Shown here: positions 9,851 through 18,042 of the stretch, in pieces
How the letters are laid out: each line of letters starts with the position of its first letter
Position numbering within the stretch: position 1 is the first letter of the stretch
NCBI GenBank assembly: GCA_016184125.1
Contig: JACPDG010000059.1
Coordinates: 1 to 44,149 of the forward strand
DNA length: 44,149 nucleotides
Direction of reading: 5' to 3'
Source of the DNA: Candidatus Rokuibacteriota bacterium
GTDB lineage: Bacteria; Methylomirabilota; Methylomirabilia; Rokubacteriales; CSP1-6
Notes under the pieces: model-generated
The model's input: only the letters and a program-made list of their open reading frames with translations
The model's database searches: none
What the model was told of the DNA's origin: nothing
Made by a program: the position numbers and the translations under genes

Positions 9851-12800
9851 GCTCTACCCCGCCTCACCGACACCGTCGCGGGGCTGCGCCGGTCGCTCCG
9901 GCGCCTCGGCTTCGCTGACACCATGCGCGCGGGCAGGAACATCGCGGCGCTCACGCCGGCGCCGCGGGACGCCGAGCTGCTCGCCGTGGCATGGCCACGC
10001 GTGCTCGCGGAGCTCGCTGCCGCGCCCGACCCGGACATGGCGCTCAACAATCTCGAGCGTCTGGCCGAGGTCCTCGATCGCCCGACGCTGTTCAGCACGC
10101 TCGCGACCCACCCCGGGGCCGCGCACCTGCTCGCACGGCTCGGCGGGTCGAGCCAGTTCCTCGCGGACGTGCTCCGCCGCTGGCCGAACACGTTCGCGTG
10201 GCTGCTCGAGCCGCGGACGATGCGCCAGTGGCTGCCCGAGGAGCTCGCCGATGACCTGGAGCAGTCCGCGGGCCGGCGGACGACGCGGGAGGGTCGCATG
10301 AATGCGATCCGCCGCTTCAAGTACCGGCACGTGCTCCGCATCGGCGTTCGCGACCTGCTCGGGGACGCCGACCTCACCGTCACCACCGAGGAGCTCTCGC
10401 ACATGGCCGACGCCGGTCTCGCCGCGGCGTGGCGGGCGGCCGAAGCGGCCGCGCGCGCGCAGTACGGCGCACCGCTCGACGAGGCCGGTGCCGAGACCGG
10501 CATGGCGGTCGTGGGCATGGGAAAGCTCGGCGGCGAGGAGCTGAACTACTCGTCGGACATCGACCTCGTGTTCGTCTACGGCGCCGACGGCCGGACCGCG
10601 GGCGGGGAGGCGGGGCGCATCGACAACGCCGAGTACTTCGATCGCGTGTGCCGGGACATCGTCTCGATGATCGACACCGCCACCGACGAGGGCTCGGTGT
10701 TCCGGGTCGACCTGAGACTCCGGCCGGAGGGACGCGTCGGCCAGATGGTGCTCTCCCTCGACGGCTATCGTGCCTATCACGCCGAGCGCGCCGAGCCGTG
10801 GGAGCGCCAGGCGCTCCTCAAGGCGCGCGTCTGCGCGGGCGACGCGCGGGTGGCGGTGGCGTTCGCCCGCCTGGTGCGTGACGTGGTCTACCGCGCGGGG
10901 GTCGACGAGCGCATCGTGGGGGCCGTCCGGGACATGAAGCGCGAGATCGACCGCCAGCAGAGGGCCAGGGGCTCCGAGCGCGACAACGTCAAGCTCGGGC
11001 GCGGCGGGATCCGCGAGATCGAGTTCCTCGTCCAGGCGATGCAGCTCCTCTACGGCGGCGACGACCCGTGGCTGCGGGAGCGCAACACGCTGAAGGCGAT
11101 CTTCCGGCTGGCGGAGCGCGGGTACCTGGCGCCGGCCCTCGGGCGGCGGCTGTCCCACGCGTACGTGTACCTGCGCACCGTCGAGCACCGGCTCCAGATC
11201 CTGCACGAGCTCCAGACGCACACGCTCCCCGCCGATCCCGGCGAGCTCGGCCGTCTCGGCCGGCGTCTGAGGTTTCCCGGCACGGTCGGCGAGGCGGCGC
11301 GCGCCTTCCGCGCGCATCACCGGCAGGTCACCGACGACGTCCACCGGGCGTTCCGCGAGTTCTTCCGGGAGCGCCCGCGCGGCGCACCGGTGCGCACGAA
11401 GCTGCCGAGCACGATGGCGCTCAAGGCCACGGGCTTCCGGGATCCCGAACGTGCCCTCGCGAACCTCCGGCTCGTGGCGGAGGGGCGCCCGCTCGTGCCG
11501 TACGCCGCCGCGATGCGCGGCGCGCTGGCGCGGCTCGTGCCGATGCTGCTCGACGCGCTCTGGAAGAGCCCGGATCCCGACGAGGCGCTGAACCAGTTCG
11601 AGCGCTTCCTCTCCGCCGTCGGACCGCGCGCGGGGCTGATCGAGACGCTCGCGAGCGAGCCCGACACGCTGGCAGGCCTCGTGAGACTCTGCGCGGGCGG
11701 CGACCTGCTCACGCAGCTGCTGATCGCGCAGCCGGAGCTGCTGTCCCGGCTCGCGGACCCGGCGTCGATCGCGCGGCCGAAGCGCGAAGTGGGCTTCCGC
11801 GCCGCGCTCGCCCCGGCGCTGTCGCCCGGCCTCACGGCCGGCGAGCAGCGCGACACGCTGCGACGGAGCAAGCAGGCGGAGGAGCTCGCGATCGTCTGGC
11901 GTTACCTGCTCGGTCTCACGACGATCGAGGCGTACTCGCGCGAGATGACCGCGCTCGCCGAGGCGACGCTCGCCGCCGGCTGGCTCCTGACGCTGGCGCC
12001 GCTCGTCGAGCGTCACGGGGTGCCACGCGATGCGCACGGCGCGTTCGTGCCGGCGGTGATCGTGGCCATGGGCAAGCTCGGCGGCCGCGAGCTGACGACC
12101 GGGTCCGACCTCGACGTGTTCGTGACCTTCGGTCGCGACGGCGAGACCGACGGCGAGCACCCCATCGACGCCCACACGTTCTACGACACCGCCGTGGAAC
12201 GGCTGGCGGGCACGCTGGGCGAGATCACGGCGGCCGGCGTCGCGTTCCCGGTGGACCTGAGGCTCCGGCCCGGCAGCAAGGGCAGCGGCTTCGCGTCGGG
12301 CCTCGGCGCGCTCGAGCGGTACTACGAGGAGTGGGGCGATCTGTGGGAGCGGCAGACGTTGACGCGGGCCCGGGTCGTGGCCGGTGACCCGCGTCTGGCG
12401 CGCGCCGTGATCCGCGCCCTGCGCCAGCTCGTGTACGGCGCGGCGCTGCCCCACGCGTCGGTGAAGGAGATCACGACCGTGCGGCGGCGGATGGAGGTCG
12501 AGCTCGGCAAGGAGACGCCCGGCCGCCTGCACGTGAAGTACGGCCGCGGCGGTCTCGTCGACATCGAGTTCCTCGTCCAGACCCTCCAGCTCGTGCACGG
12601 CGCCGAGCGGCCCGCCGTCCGGCGGGCCGGCACGCTCGCGGGTCTGCGCGCCCTCGGACGCGCCGGCGTCCTCGATCCCAAGCGCGTCGAAGTGCTCGCC
12701 GACCACTGGCGGTTCCTGCGCCGCGTATCCGCGGCCACGCGCCTGCTCGGCGCCCGCCCCGCCGACGTCATCGAGCTTCACGGACCGATGCCCGCGCGGC

Positions 12801-12901
12801 TGGCCACGGCGCTCGGACAGGCGTCCCGCAAGGAATTCCTGGAGGACTACCGACGCCGCACCGACGCGGTGCGCGCGGCGTACCGGGAGGTGCTCGCGTG
12901 A
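9833..12901 (+). CDS. glnE: Bifunctional glutamine synthetase adenylyltransferase/deadenylase
   Basis: GlnE adds and removes AMP on glutamine synthetase under P-II control. From ATG 9833 it is 1022 aa, close to the family's usual 950-1000. Both nucleotidyltransferase domains are intact: MGKLGGEELNYSSDIDLVF near residue 229 (deadenylylase half) and MGKLGGRELTTGSDLDVFV near residue 746 (adenylylase half), each with the GSD/SSD-x-D metal motif. Matching (V)DLRLRP stretches follow each. The start is uncertain: the frame is open to ATG 9734, but 9734-9850 is a palindromic repeat, and the family-like sequence begins only near LPRLTDTVAGLRRSL. ATG 9833 lies inside the repeat, and ATG 9923 is a later alternative. 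The stop overlaps the polA start. Confidence 0.93.
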   Translation: MDPHAPALPRLTDTVAGLRRSLRRLGFADTMRAGRNIAALTPAPRDAELLAVAWPRVLAELAAAPDPDMALNNLERLAEVLDRPTLFSTLATHPGAAHLLARLGGSSQFLADVLRRWPNTFAWLLEPRTMRQWLPEELADDLEQSAGRRTTREGRMNAIRRFKYRHVLRIGVRDLLGDADLTVTTEELSHMADAGLAAAWRAAEAAARAQYGAPLDEAGAETGMAVVGMGKLGGEELNYSSDIDLVFVYGADGRTAGGEAGRIDNAEYFDRVCRDIVSMIDTATDEGSVFRVDLRLRPEGRVGQMVLSLDGYRAYHAERAEPWERQALLKARVCAGDARVAVAFARLVRDVVYRAGVDERIVGAVRDMKREIDRQQRARGSERDNVKLGRGGIREIEFLVQAMQLLYGGDDPWLRERNTLKAIFRLAERGYLAPALGRRLSHAYVYLRTVEHRLQILHELQTHTLPADPGELGRLGRRLRFPGTVGEAARAFRAHHRQVTDDVHRAFREFFRERPRGAPVRTKLPSTMALKATGFRDPERALANLRLVAEGRPLVPYAAAMRGALARLVPMLLDALWKSPDPDEALNQFERFLSAVGPRAGLIETLASEPDTLAGLVRLCAGGDLLTQLLIAQPELLSRLADPASIARPKREVGFRAALAPALSPGLTAGEQRDTLRRSKQAEELAIVWRYLLGLTTIEAYSREMTALAEATLAAGWLLTLAPLVERHGVPRDAHGAFVPAVIVAMGKLGGRELTTGSDLDVFVTFGRDGETDGEHPIDAHTFYDTAVERLAGTLGEITAAGVAFPVDLRLRPGSKGSGFASGLGALERYYEEWGDLWERQTLTRARVVAGDPRLARAVIRALRQLVYGAALPHASVKEITTVRRRMEVELGKETPGRLHVKYGRGGLVDIEFLVQTLQLVHGAERPAVRRAGTLAGLRALGRAGVLDPKRVEVLADHWRFLRRVSAATRLLGARPADVIELHGPMPARLATALGQASRKEFLEDYRRRTDAVRAAYREVLA

Positions 12902-15480
12902 GTCGCACGCTGTACATCGTGGACGGGCACTCGCACCTGTTTCGGGCGTACCACGCGGTCGGCTACCTGTCGACGTCGAAGGGCGTGCCGAGTCACGCCG
13001 TGCTCATCCTCTCGACGATGCTCTGGAAGCTCGTGCGCGAGGAGCGACCCGACTTCCTCGGCATCGCGTCCGACCCGCCCGGCCCCACGTTCCGCGACGC
13101 GATGTTCGCGGAGTACAAGGCGACCCGCACCGGCATGCCCGACGACCTCGTCCGCCAGCTTCCGTACGTCCGCCGGCTCTTCGAGGCGCTGCACACGCCG
13201 GTCGTCGAGGTGTCGGGGTACGAGGCGGACGACGTGCTCGCGACGATCGTCGCCCGGGCGCTCGCGCACGACGATCTCGACGTCGTGATCGTCACCGGGG
13301 ACAAGGACATGCTCCAGCTCGTCGGCCCGCGCGTGCGCGTCCTGAGCGTGCTCGGGCGCACCGGCGAGCGCGTCGTGTACGACGAGGCGAAGGTCAGGGA
13401 GCGCTGGGGCGTCGAGCCCGCCCAGATCCCCGACGTCCTCGCGCTCATGGGCGATGCGATCGACAACATCCCCGGCGTGCGGGGCGTCGGCGAGAAGACC
13501 GCGGTGAAGCTCGTCACCCAGTTCGGGAGCGTCGAACGGCTGTACGAGAACCTCTCGCTCGTCGGCGGCAAGCTGCGCGAGACGCTCGCGGCCGGCCGCA
13601 AGGACGCGCTGCTGTCGCGGGAGCTCACGGTGCTGAACCATGACGTGCCCCTCGACTTCGAGCTGGGAGCGTTCCGCCGCGTCGAGCCGGACTGGGTGAA
13701 GCTGCGGGCGCTGTGGATGGAGATGGAGTTCACGCGGCTGCTCAAGGAGCTGCCGGCGATCACGGTCGCGCCGAGCGCCGGGCCCGTGGAGACGCTCGCC
13801 GACGAGGCCGAGGTCCGGGCGTGGCTCGCTCGCGTGCCGCCCGGAGCGCCGATCGCGCTCGACTGGGCGGGCGAGGCCAGGCCGCCGCGGCCGCGTCTCG
13901 CCGGGCTCGCCGTCTACCATCCGGACGGCGATGCGGCGTCGCTCGCGCCCGAGGTGGCCGCGCCGGTCATCGAATCCGGACATGAGCTCCTGATCCACGA
14001 CGCCAAGCCCGTGGTGGCGTGGTGCCTGGCGCGCGGGCTCCGCGTGCCGGCCGTCGAGGACAGCGCGCTGGCCGCGTACCTGCTCAACCCCGCCCGGCAG
14101 ACGTACCGGCTGGACGAGATCTGCATGGAAGCGTTCGGCGAGTGCCCGCCCGCGCTCCCGGCGGCGGGCTCCGGCGGGGACCTCGAGACGGTGCTCGGGG
14201 AACGCGCACGGTGGGTGTGGAGATTCTGGGAGCACGCGGGCGCCGACCTCGACGAGCGCGGGCTCCGCGCGATCTACGACGACATGGAGCTGCCGCTCGT
14301 GGAGATCCTCGCCGTGATGGAGCGGCACGGCATCCGCGTCGATCCCGGCCGTCTCGAGGGGTTCGCGAAGGAGCTCGAGCGCACGCTCGACAACCTCACG
14401 CGCGAGATCTACGAGCTCGCGGGCGGACCGTTCACGATCGCCTCGCCGAAGCAGCTCGCGCACGTGCTGTTCGAGACGCTCGGGCTGCCCGCGATCCGGA
14501 AGACGAAGACGGGCTACTCGACCGACGCGGACGTCCTCACCGAGCTGGCCACCCGCCACGAGCTGCCCGCGAAGGTGCTCGAGCACCGCGCGCTGTCGAA
14601 GCTCAAGGGCACGTACGCCGACGCGCTGCCGGTGCTCGTGAACCCGTCGACGGGGCGCATCCACACGACGTTCAACCAGCTCGTCGCCGCGACCGGCCGG
14701 CTCTCCTCGCAGGACCCCAATCTCATGAACATCCCGATCCGGACCGAGCTCGGCCGGCGCATCCGGGCCGCGTTCATCCCGGAGGAGGGGTGGCGCTTCG
14801 TCGCCGCGGACTACTCGCAGATCGAGCTCCGGATCCTGGCGCACCTCTCCGGAGAGGAGGCGATCATCGAGGCGTTCCAGCGTGGCGAGGACATCCACAC
14901 GCGGACCGCCTGCGAGGTCTTCAAGATGCTCCCGGAGCAGGTGACGTCGCTCCAGCGCACGATCGCGAAGAGCGCCAACTACGCGATCCTCTACGGGGTG
15001 TCCGCCTTCGGGCTGTCCCAGGCGACGAAGATCGACCAGAAGGAGGCGCAGCGGTACATCGAGGCCTACTTCCGCACGCATCCGAAGGTGCGCGAGTTCA
15101 TCGACACGACGCTCGCCGAGGGGCGCGAGCGCGGGTACGTGTCGACGCTGCTCGGGCGCCGCCGGTATCTCCCGGACCTGCGCAGCGGCAACCCCGTCGC
15201 GCGGAACGCCGCGGAGCGGATGGCCATGAACGCGCCGGTGCAGGGGACGGCGAGCGACATGATCAAGATCGCGATGGTGCGGATGCACCGGGCGCTCGCC
15301 GAGCGCGCCCTCGCGGCGCGGATGCTGCTCCAGGTCCACGACGAGCTCCTGTTCGAGGCGCCGCCCGGGGAGGTGGCCGAGATCGAGCGGCTCGCGCGGG
15401 AGGTCATGGTGAGCGCGTTGCCGCTGCGCGTCCCGATCGTGGTGGACGTGAAGTCCGGGAAGGACTGGTCGGAGATATGA
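12898..15480 (+). CDS. polA: DNA polymerase I
   Basis: The 860-residue enzyme fills gaps and removes RNA primers. GTG 12898 overlaps the glnE stop. Residues 1-290 form the 5'-3' exonuclease (YIVDGHSHLFRAYHAV, EADDVLATIV, VTGDKDMLQLV, the helix-hairpin-helix near IPGVRGVGEKTA). The polymerase has DYSQIELRILAHLSG (D638), the finger helix RTIAKSANYAILYG and VHDELLFEAP (D815, E816). The middle proofreading domain looks inactive: its first site reads IALDWAG instead of the DxE motif, and the second reads LIHDAKPVV. This is as in several other bacterial Pol I proteins. Confidence 0.96.
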   Translation: MSRTLYIVDGHSHLFRAYHAVGYLSTSKGVPSHAVLILSTMLWKLVREERPDFLGIASDPPGPTFRDAMFAEYKATRTGMPDDLVRQLPYVRRLFEALHTPVVEVSGYEADDVLATIVARALAHDDLDVVIVTGDKDMLQLVGPRVRVLSVLGRTGERVVYDEAKVRERWGVEPAQIPDVLALMGDAIDNIPGVRGVGEKTAVKLVTQFGSVERLYENLSLVGGKLRETLAAGRKDALLSRELTVLNHDVPLDFELGAFRRVEPDWVKLRALWMEMEFTRLLKELPAITVAPSAGPVETLADEAEVRAWLARVPPGAPIALDWAGEARPPRPRLAGLAVYHPDGDAASLAPEVAAPVIESGHELLIHDAKPVVAWCLARGLRVPAVEDSALAAYLLNPARQTYRLDEICMEAFGECPPALPAAGSGGDLETVLGERARWVWRFWEHAGADLDERGLRAIYDDMELPLVEILAVMERHGIRVDPGRLEGFAKELERTLDNLTREIYELAGGPFTIASPKQLAHVLFETLGLPAIRKTKTGYSTDADVLTELATRHELPAKVLEHRALSKLKGTYADALPVLVNPSTGRIHTTFNQLVAATGRLSSQDPNLMNIPIRTELGRRIRAAFIPEEGWRFVAADYSQIELRILAHLSGEEAIIEAFQRGEDIHTRTACEVFKMLPEQVTSLQRTIAKSANYAILYGVSAFGLSQATKIDQKEAQRYIEAYFRTHPKVREFIDTTLAEGRERGYVSTLLGRRRYLPDLRSGNPVARNAAERMAMNAPVQGTASDMIKIAMVRMHRALAERALAARMLLQVHDELLFEAPPGEVAEIERLAREVMVSALPLRVPIVVDVKSGKDWSEI

Positions 15481-15487
15481 CCGTCGA

Positions 15488-15506
15488 AGGGGGACTTCGT
15501 CCCCCT
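15488..15506 (+). terminator. Perfect hairpin in the polA-coaE gap
   Basis: AGGGGGAC-TTC-GTCCCCCT has an 8-bp perfect stem and a 3-nt loop, 7 bp after the polA stop and 19 bp before coaE. There is no T-run, so an intrinsic terminator is doubtful. It could also be a reduced relative of the G-rich hairpin in the dispersed element. Confidence 0.45.
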
Positions 15507-15525
15507 CCGAGCCGCGAGGCTTAGC

Positions 15526-16407
15526 ATGCGGGTATTTCTGCTCGTCGGACTCACGGGGGGGATCGCGACGGGAAAGAGCACGGTCTCCGAGATGTTCCGG
15601 CGGCACGGATGCGTCGTCATCGACGCCGACGTGCTCGCGCGCGAGGTCGTCGAGCCCGGCGAGCCGGCGCTCGCGCAGATCGTCGAGGCGTTCGGCCGCG
15701 ACGTGCTCCAGCCCGATGGGCGGCTCGACCGAAAGAAGGTCGGGGCGATGGTCTTCGGGGACGCGGCCAAGCGCAAGCGGCTCGAGGAGATCACGCACCC
15801 TGCCATCCGCGAGCGGTTCGCGCGACGCGTGGCCGAGCTCACGGCCGAGCGCTTCCGCGGCATCGCGCTTTTCGACGCGCCCGTCATCATCGAGAGCGGC
15901 AACGACAAGACCATGGACCGCCTCGTCGTCGTGGCCGCGAACGAGGAGACGCAGCTGGCGCGGCTGATGGCGCGGGACGGCATCGACCGCGAGGCCGGGA
16001 TGCAGCGTATCCGGAGCCAGATGCCGATCGCCGAGAAGGTGAAGCTGGCGGACTACGTCATCTGGAACGACGGTGAGCTGACGCAGACAGACGAGCAGGT
16101 CACGCGTGTCCACGCGGCTCTGAACGCGGAGCTCGAGCTCGGTCACCGGTTGACTGTTCCACCTTCCCCGGGATCGAGGAGCGCGACGAGCCAGGGCCCG
16201 GAGGCGGTCGCCGAACGGCTTCGACTCGCGCTCGAGTTGCATGGCGTCGGCGAGGCGATGATGCGGCAAACACTGCGGCGTGAACATCCCGACGCCGACG
16301 ACGCCGAGATCGAAGCGCGGATCCTCGCATGGCTGCAGGAACGCCCAGGTGCCGAGTTCGGCGACTCGGTGGGGCGCCCCGCCCCGTGGCCCCTGACCGG
16401 CCCGTGA
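15526..16407 (+). CDS. coaE: Dephospho-CoA kinase with fused C-terminal module
   Basis: CoaE phosphorylates dephospho-CoA in the last step of coenzyme A synthesis. The P-loop GLTGGIATGKSTV is at residues 8-20, then VIDADVLAREVV and the lid region, ending near residue 205 where CoaE normally stops (about 200 aa). The frame runs on to 293 aa with a separate-looking domain: AERLRLALELHGVGEAMMRQ, then HPDADDAEIEARILAWLQER and a GRPAPWP tail. That pattern recalls small proteins of unknown function encoded just before AbiEii-like nucleotidyltransferases. TTG 16150 could start the module separately, but no stop divides the two. The stop overlaps the nucleotidyltransferase start in GTGA. Confidence 0.88.
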   Translation: MRVFLLVGLTGGIATGKSTVSEMFRRHGCVVIDADVLAREVVEPGEPALAQIVEAFGRDVLQPDGRLDRKKVGAMVFGDAAKRKRLEEITHPAIRERFARRVAELTAERFRGIALFDAPVIIESGNDKTMDRLVVVAANEETQLARLMARDGIDREAGMQRIRSQMPIAEKVKLADYVIWNDGELTQTDEQVTRVHAALNAELELGHRLTVPPSPGSRSATSQGPEAVAERLRLALELHGVGEAMMRQTLRREHPDADDAEIEARILAWLQERPGAEFGDSVGRPAPWPLTGP

Positions 16408-17030
16408 GCCGGGTCGAGGCCGCGCTGCGGCGCATCGGCCGGGACCTCGGTGACCTCGGCCGCTGGACTGCGCTCGTCGGCGGCCTCGCCGTTTCAGCCC
16501 GGACGGAGCCACGCTTCACTCGCGACGCCGACCTCGCGGTTCTCGTGAACGACGACCGCGACGCCGCGACGCTCGTTCGATCGCTCCAGGCGCGGAGTTG
16601 GCGAGTACTGGCCGCCGTCGAGCAGGAGGCGACAGCGCGACTTGGAGCGGTCCGGTTGTCGTCGGATGCAGAGGTCGACCACGGCGTTGTCGTCGATCTC
16701 CTGTTCGCGTCATCTGGCATCGAGCCGGAGATCGTTGCGGCTGCCGAGAGCGTGGAGATCCTGCCCGGCGTTGTGATCCCCGTCGCGCAGCTCGGCCACC
16801 TGATCGCCCTCAAGGTCCTCGCGCGCGACGATCGCACGAGACCGCAGGACGTTGCCGACCTCGTCGCGCTTCTCGCCACGGCCGATGCCGAAGCCATCGC
16901 CCTCGCCCGGGACGCGCTCGCGCTGGTGGTCGCCCGCGGCTTCCATCGGCGGCGCGATCTGCTGGCCGACCTCGATGCTGCGCTGGCCGATCCGGGCCCG
17001 CGCGGCTCTCGAGACCGGTGTCGCCGGTGA
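16404..17030 (+). CDS. Nucleotidyltransferase-like (AbiEii/MNT-type) protein
   Basis: The 208-residue protein begins MSRVEAALRRIGRDL at GTG 16404. It shows a nucleotidyltransferase-like core: ALVGGLAVSARTEPRFTRDAD LAVLV near residues 26-48 (GG then RxTxDAD), and a third strand VVVDLLFAS. A helical end with HLIALKVLARDDRTRPQDVADL is typical of AbiEii-like and related families. Such proteins are often toxins or uncharacterised enzymes paired with a small upstream protein, here fused to CoaE. Both ends overlap neighbours by 4 nt. Whether it is a toxin cannot be told from sequence. Confidence 0.75.
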   Translation: MSRVEAALRRIGRDLGDLGRWTALVGGLAVSARTEPRFTRDADLAVLVNDDRDAATLVRSLQARSWRVLAAVEQEATARLGAVRLSSDAEVDHGVVVDLLFASSGIEPEIVAAAESVEILPGVVIPVAQLGHLIALKVLARDDRTRPQDVADLVALLATADAEAIALARDALALVVARGFHRRRDLLADLDAALADPGPRGSRDRCRR

Positions 17031-17842
17031 GCGACAAGCGGCGCGCGCTCGGCCAGCACTTCCTGCGCGATCGAGCCGTCGCGCGTGCGATCGTCGATCT
17101 CGTCGCCCCGGCGTCCGGCGACCTCGTCGTCGAGATCGGTCCCGGTGAAGGCGCGCTCACGGCAGACCTCGCCGGCCGGGCCGGACGCCTCATCGCCCTG
17201 GAGGTCGATCGCGCGCTTGCCGTCCGGCTCCGTGAGCGCTTCTCGGCCGTTCCGACCGTCGAGGTCCTCGAGGCGGACGCGAGGACCTGGGACTACGGCC
17301 TGCTCGAGCGCCCGTCCGGGGGCCGCGTGCTCGTCGTCGGCAACCTGCCGTACAGCGTCTCGAAACCGATCCTCATGGCGCTCGTCGCGGCCCGCGAGGT
17401 CGTCGACGACATGGCGCTCATGCTGCAGCTCGAGGTGGCCGAGCGCCTGGCCGCGCCGCCGGGCGGCAAGGTGTACGGGAGCCTTTCGGTGCTCACGCAG
17501 CTCCACTGCGAGGCTCGCGTCGCGTTCCGGGTTCCGCCCGGCGCATTCAAACCGCCGCCGAAGGTCGACTCCGCGGTCGTCCATCTCACGCCCCTCCGGG
17601 CTCCCCGCGTTCTCGTCGGCGACGAGGCGCGCTTCCATGCGGTCGTGCGGGCCGCGTTCTCGCAGCGACGGAAGATGCTCGGCAACGCCGTCGCGGGCGG
17701 TCTCGCGCTCCCCGTCGATCTCGTGCGCCGGGCGGCGGAGGCCGTCGGCATCGACCCCGCTCGGCGTGCGGAAACGCTGACGATCGAGGAGTTCGCAGCC
17801 CTGGCCCGGAGCCTGGCCGAGGTGCGGGCCCGGCGCGCGTGA
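17027..17842 (+). CDS. rsmA: 16S rRNA (A1518/A1519) dimethyltransferase
   Basis: RsmA (KsgA) dimethylates two adjacent adenines in helix 45 of 16S rRNA using SAM. The GTG at 17027 gives MSDKRRALGQHFLRDRAVA, the usual start; it overlaps the preceding stop. The SAM site is VVEIGPGEGALTADLAG near residues 36-52, the acidic IALEVDRALA follows, and the catalytic NLPYSVSKPI is near residue 106. The C-terminal domain includes FKPPPKVDSAVV. Length is 271 aa, as expected. Its TGA stop lies within the conserved GTGAACGAA end of a reverse palindromic element. Confidence 0.95.
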   Translation: MSDKRRALGQHFLRDRAVARAIVDLVAPASGDLVVEIGPGEGALTADLAGRAGRLIALEVDRALAVRLRERFSAVPTVEVLEADARTWDYGLLERPSGGRVLVVGNLPYSVSKPILMALVAAREVVDDMALMLQLEVAERLAAPPGGKVYGSLSVLTQLHCEARVAFRVPPGAFKPPPKVDSAVVHLTPLRAPRVLVGDEARFHAVVRAAFSQRRKMLGNAVAGGLALPVDLVRRAAEAVGIDPARRAETLTIEEFAALARSLAEVRARRA

Positions 17843-17978
17843 ACGAACCGGGTGGTCGAGGAGCGCCGCGGGGCCCTTCGAGGCCCCGGGCCGAGCGCGA
17901 GCCCGAGGCGCGGCCCGGGTTTCCCGGGCCGTGTCCGAGCGCCGGGGGGCATGGGGGGCCCTTCGAGGCCCCCCATGA
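17839..17978 (-). repeat. Palindromic element locus R4 (reverse, two units)
   Basis: It opens with GTGAACGAACC, the reverse complement of the conserved tail, then a short GGGGCC-CTTCGA-GGCCCC hairpin, then arms CGGCCCGGG and CCCGGGCCG with apex TTT. It closes with GGGGGGCC-CTTCGA-GGCCCCCC. It lies between rsmA and the M23 gene and supplies the rsmA stop codon. Confidence 0.85.
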
Positions 17979-18012
17979 AAATCGATCTGGCGTGATCGGC
18001 GGGGTTCCCGGT

Positions 18013-18018
18013 TATGAT
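18013..18018 (+). promoter_or_regulatory. Candidate -10 box of the M23 peptidase gene
   Basis: TATGAT, 24 nt before ATG 18043, matches the -10 consensus at five of six positions. No good -35 hexamer is seen at 16-18 bp, so this is tentative. Confidence 0.35.
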
Positions 18019-18042
18019 GGGGCCCTCACGCTGGTAAACCGG

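Noticed and set aside
9854-12781. A 975-codon minus-strand frame opposite glnE
   Set aside because: Same composition signature as other shadow frames; glnE on the plus strand has all its motifs.
16170-16190. GGATCGAGGAGCGCG as a trace of the palindromic element inside coaE
   Set aside because: The match is only about 13 bases and neither hairpin is present, so chance cannot be excluded.
16140-16200. A frameshift error that would separate CoaE from its C-terminal module
   Set aside because: The frame stays open with normal base use and neighbouring overlaps are intact. A fusion is the simplest reading, though reads should be checked.
12847-16512. A 1221-codon open frame on the minus strand opposite polA and coaE
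   Set aside because: It is rich in Arg, His, Asp and Glu, has no recognisable domain, and lies antisense to clear polA and coaE. Long shadow frames like this are expected in very GC-rich coding DNA.
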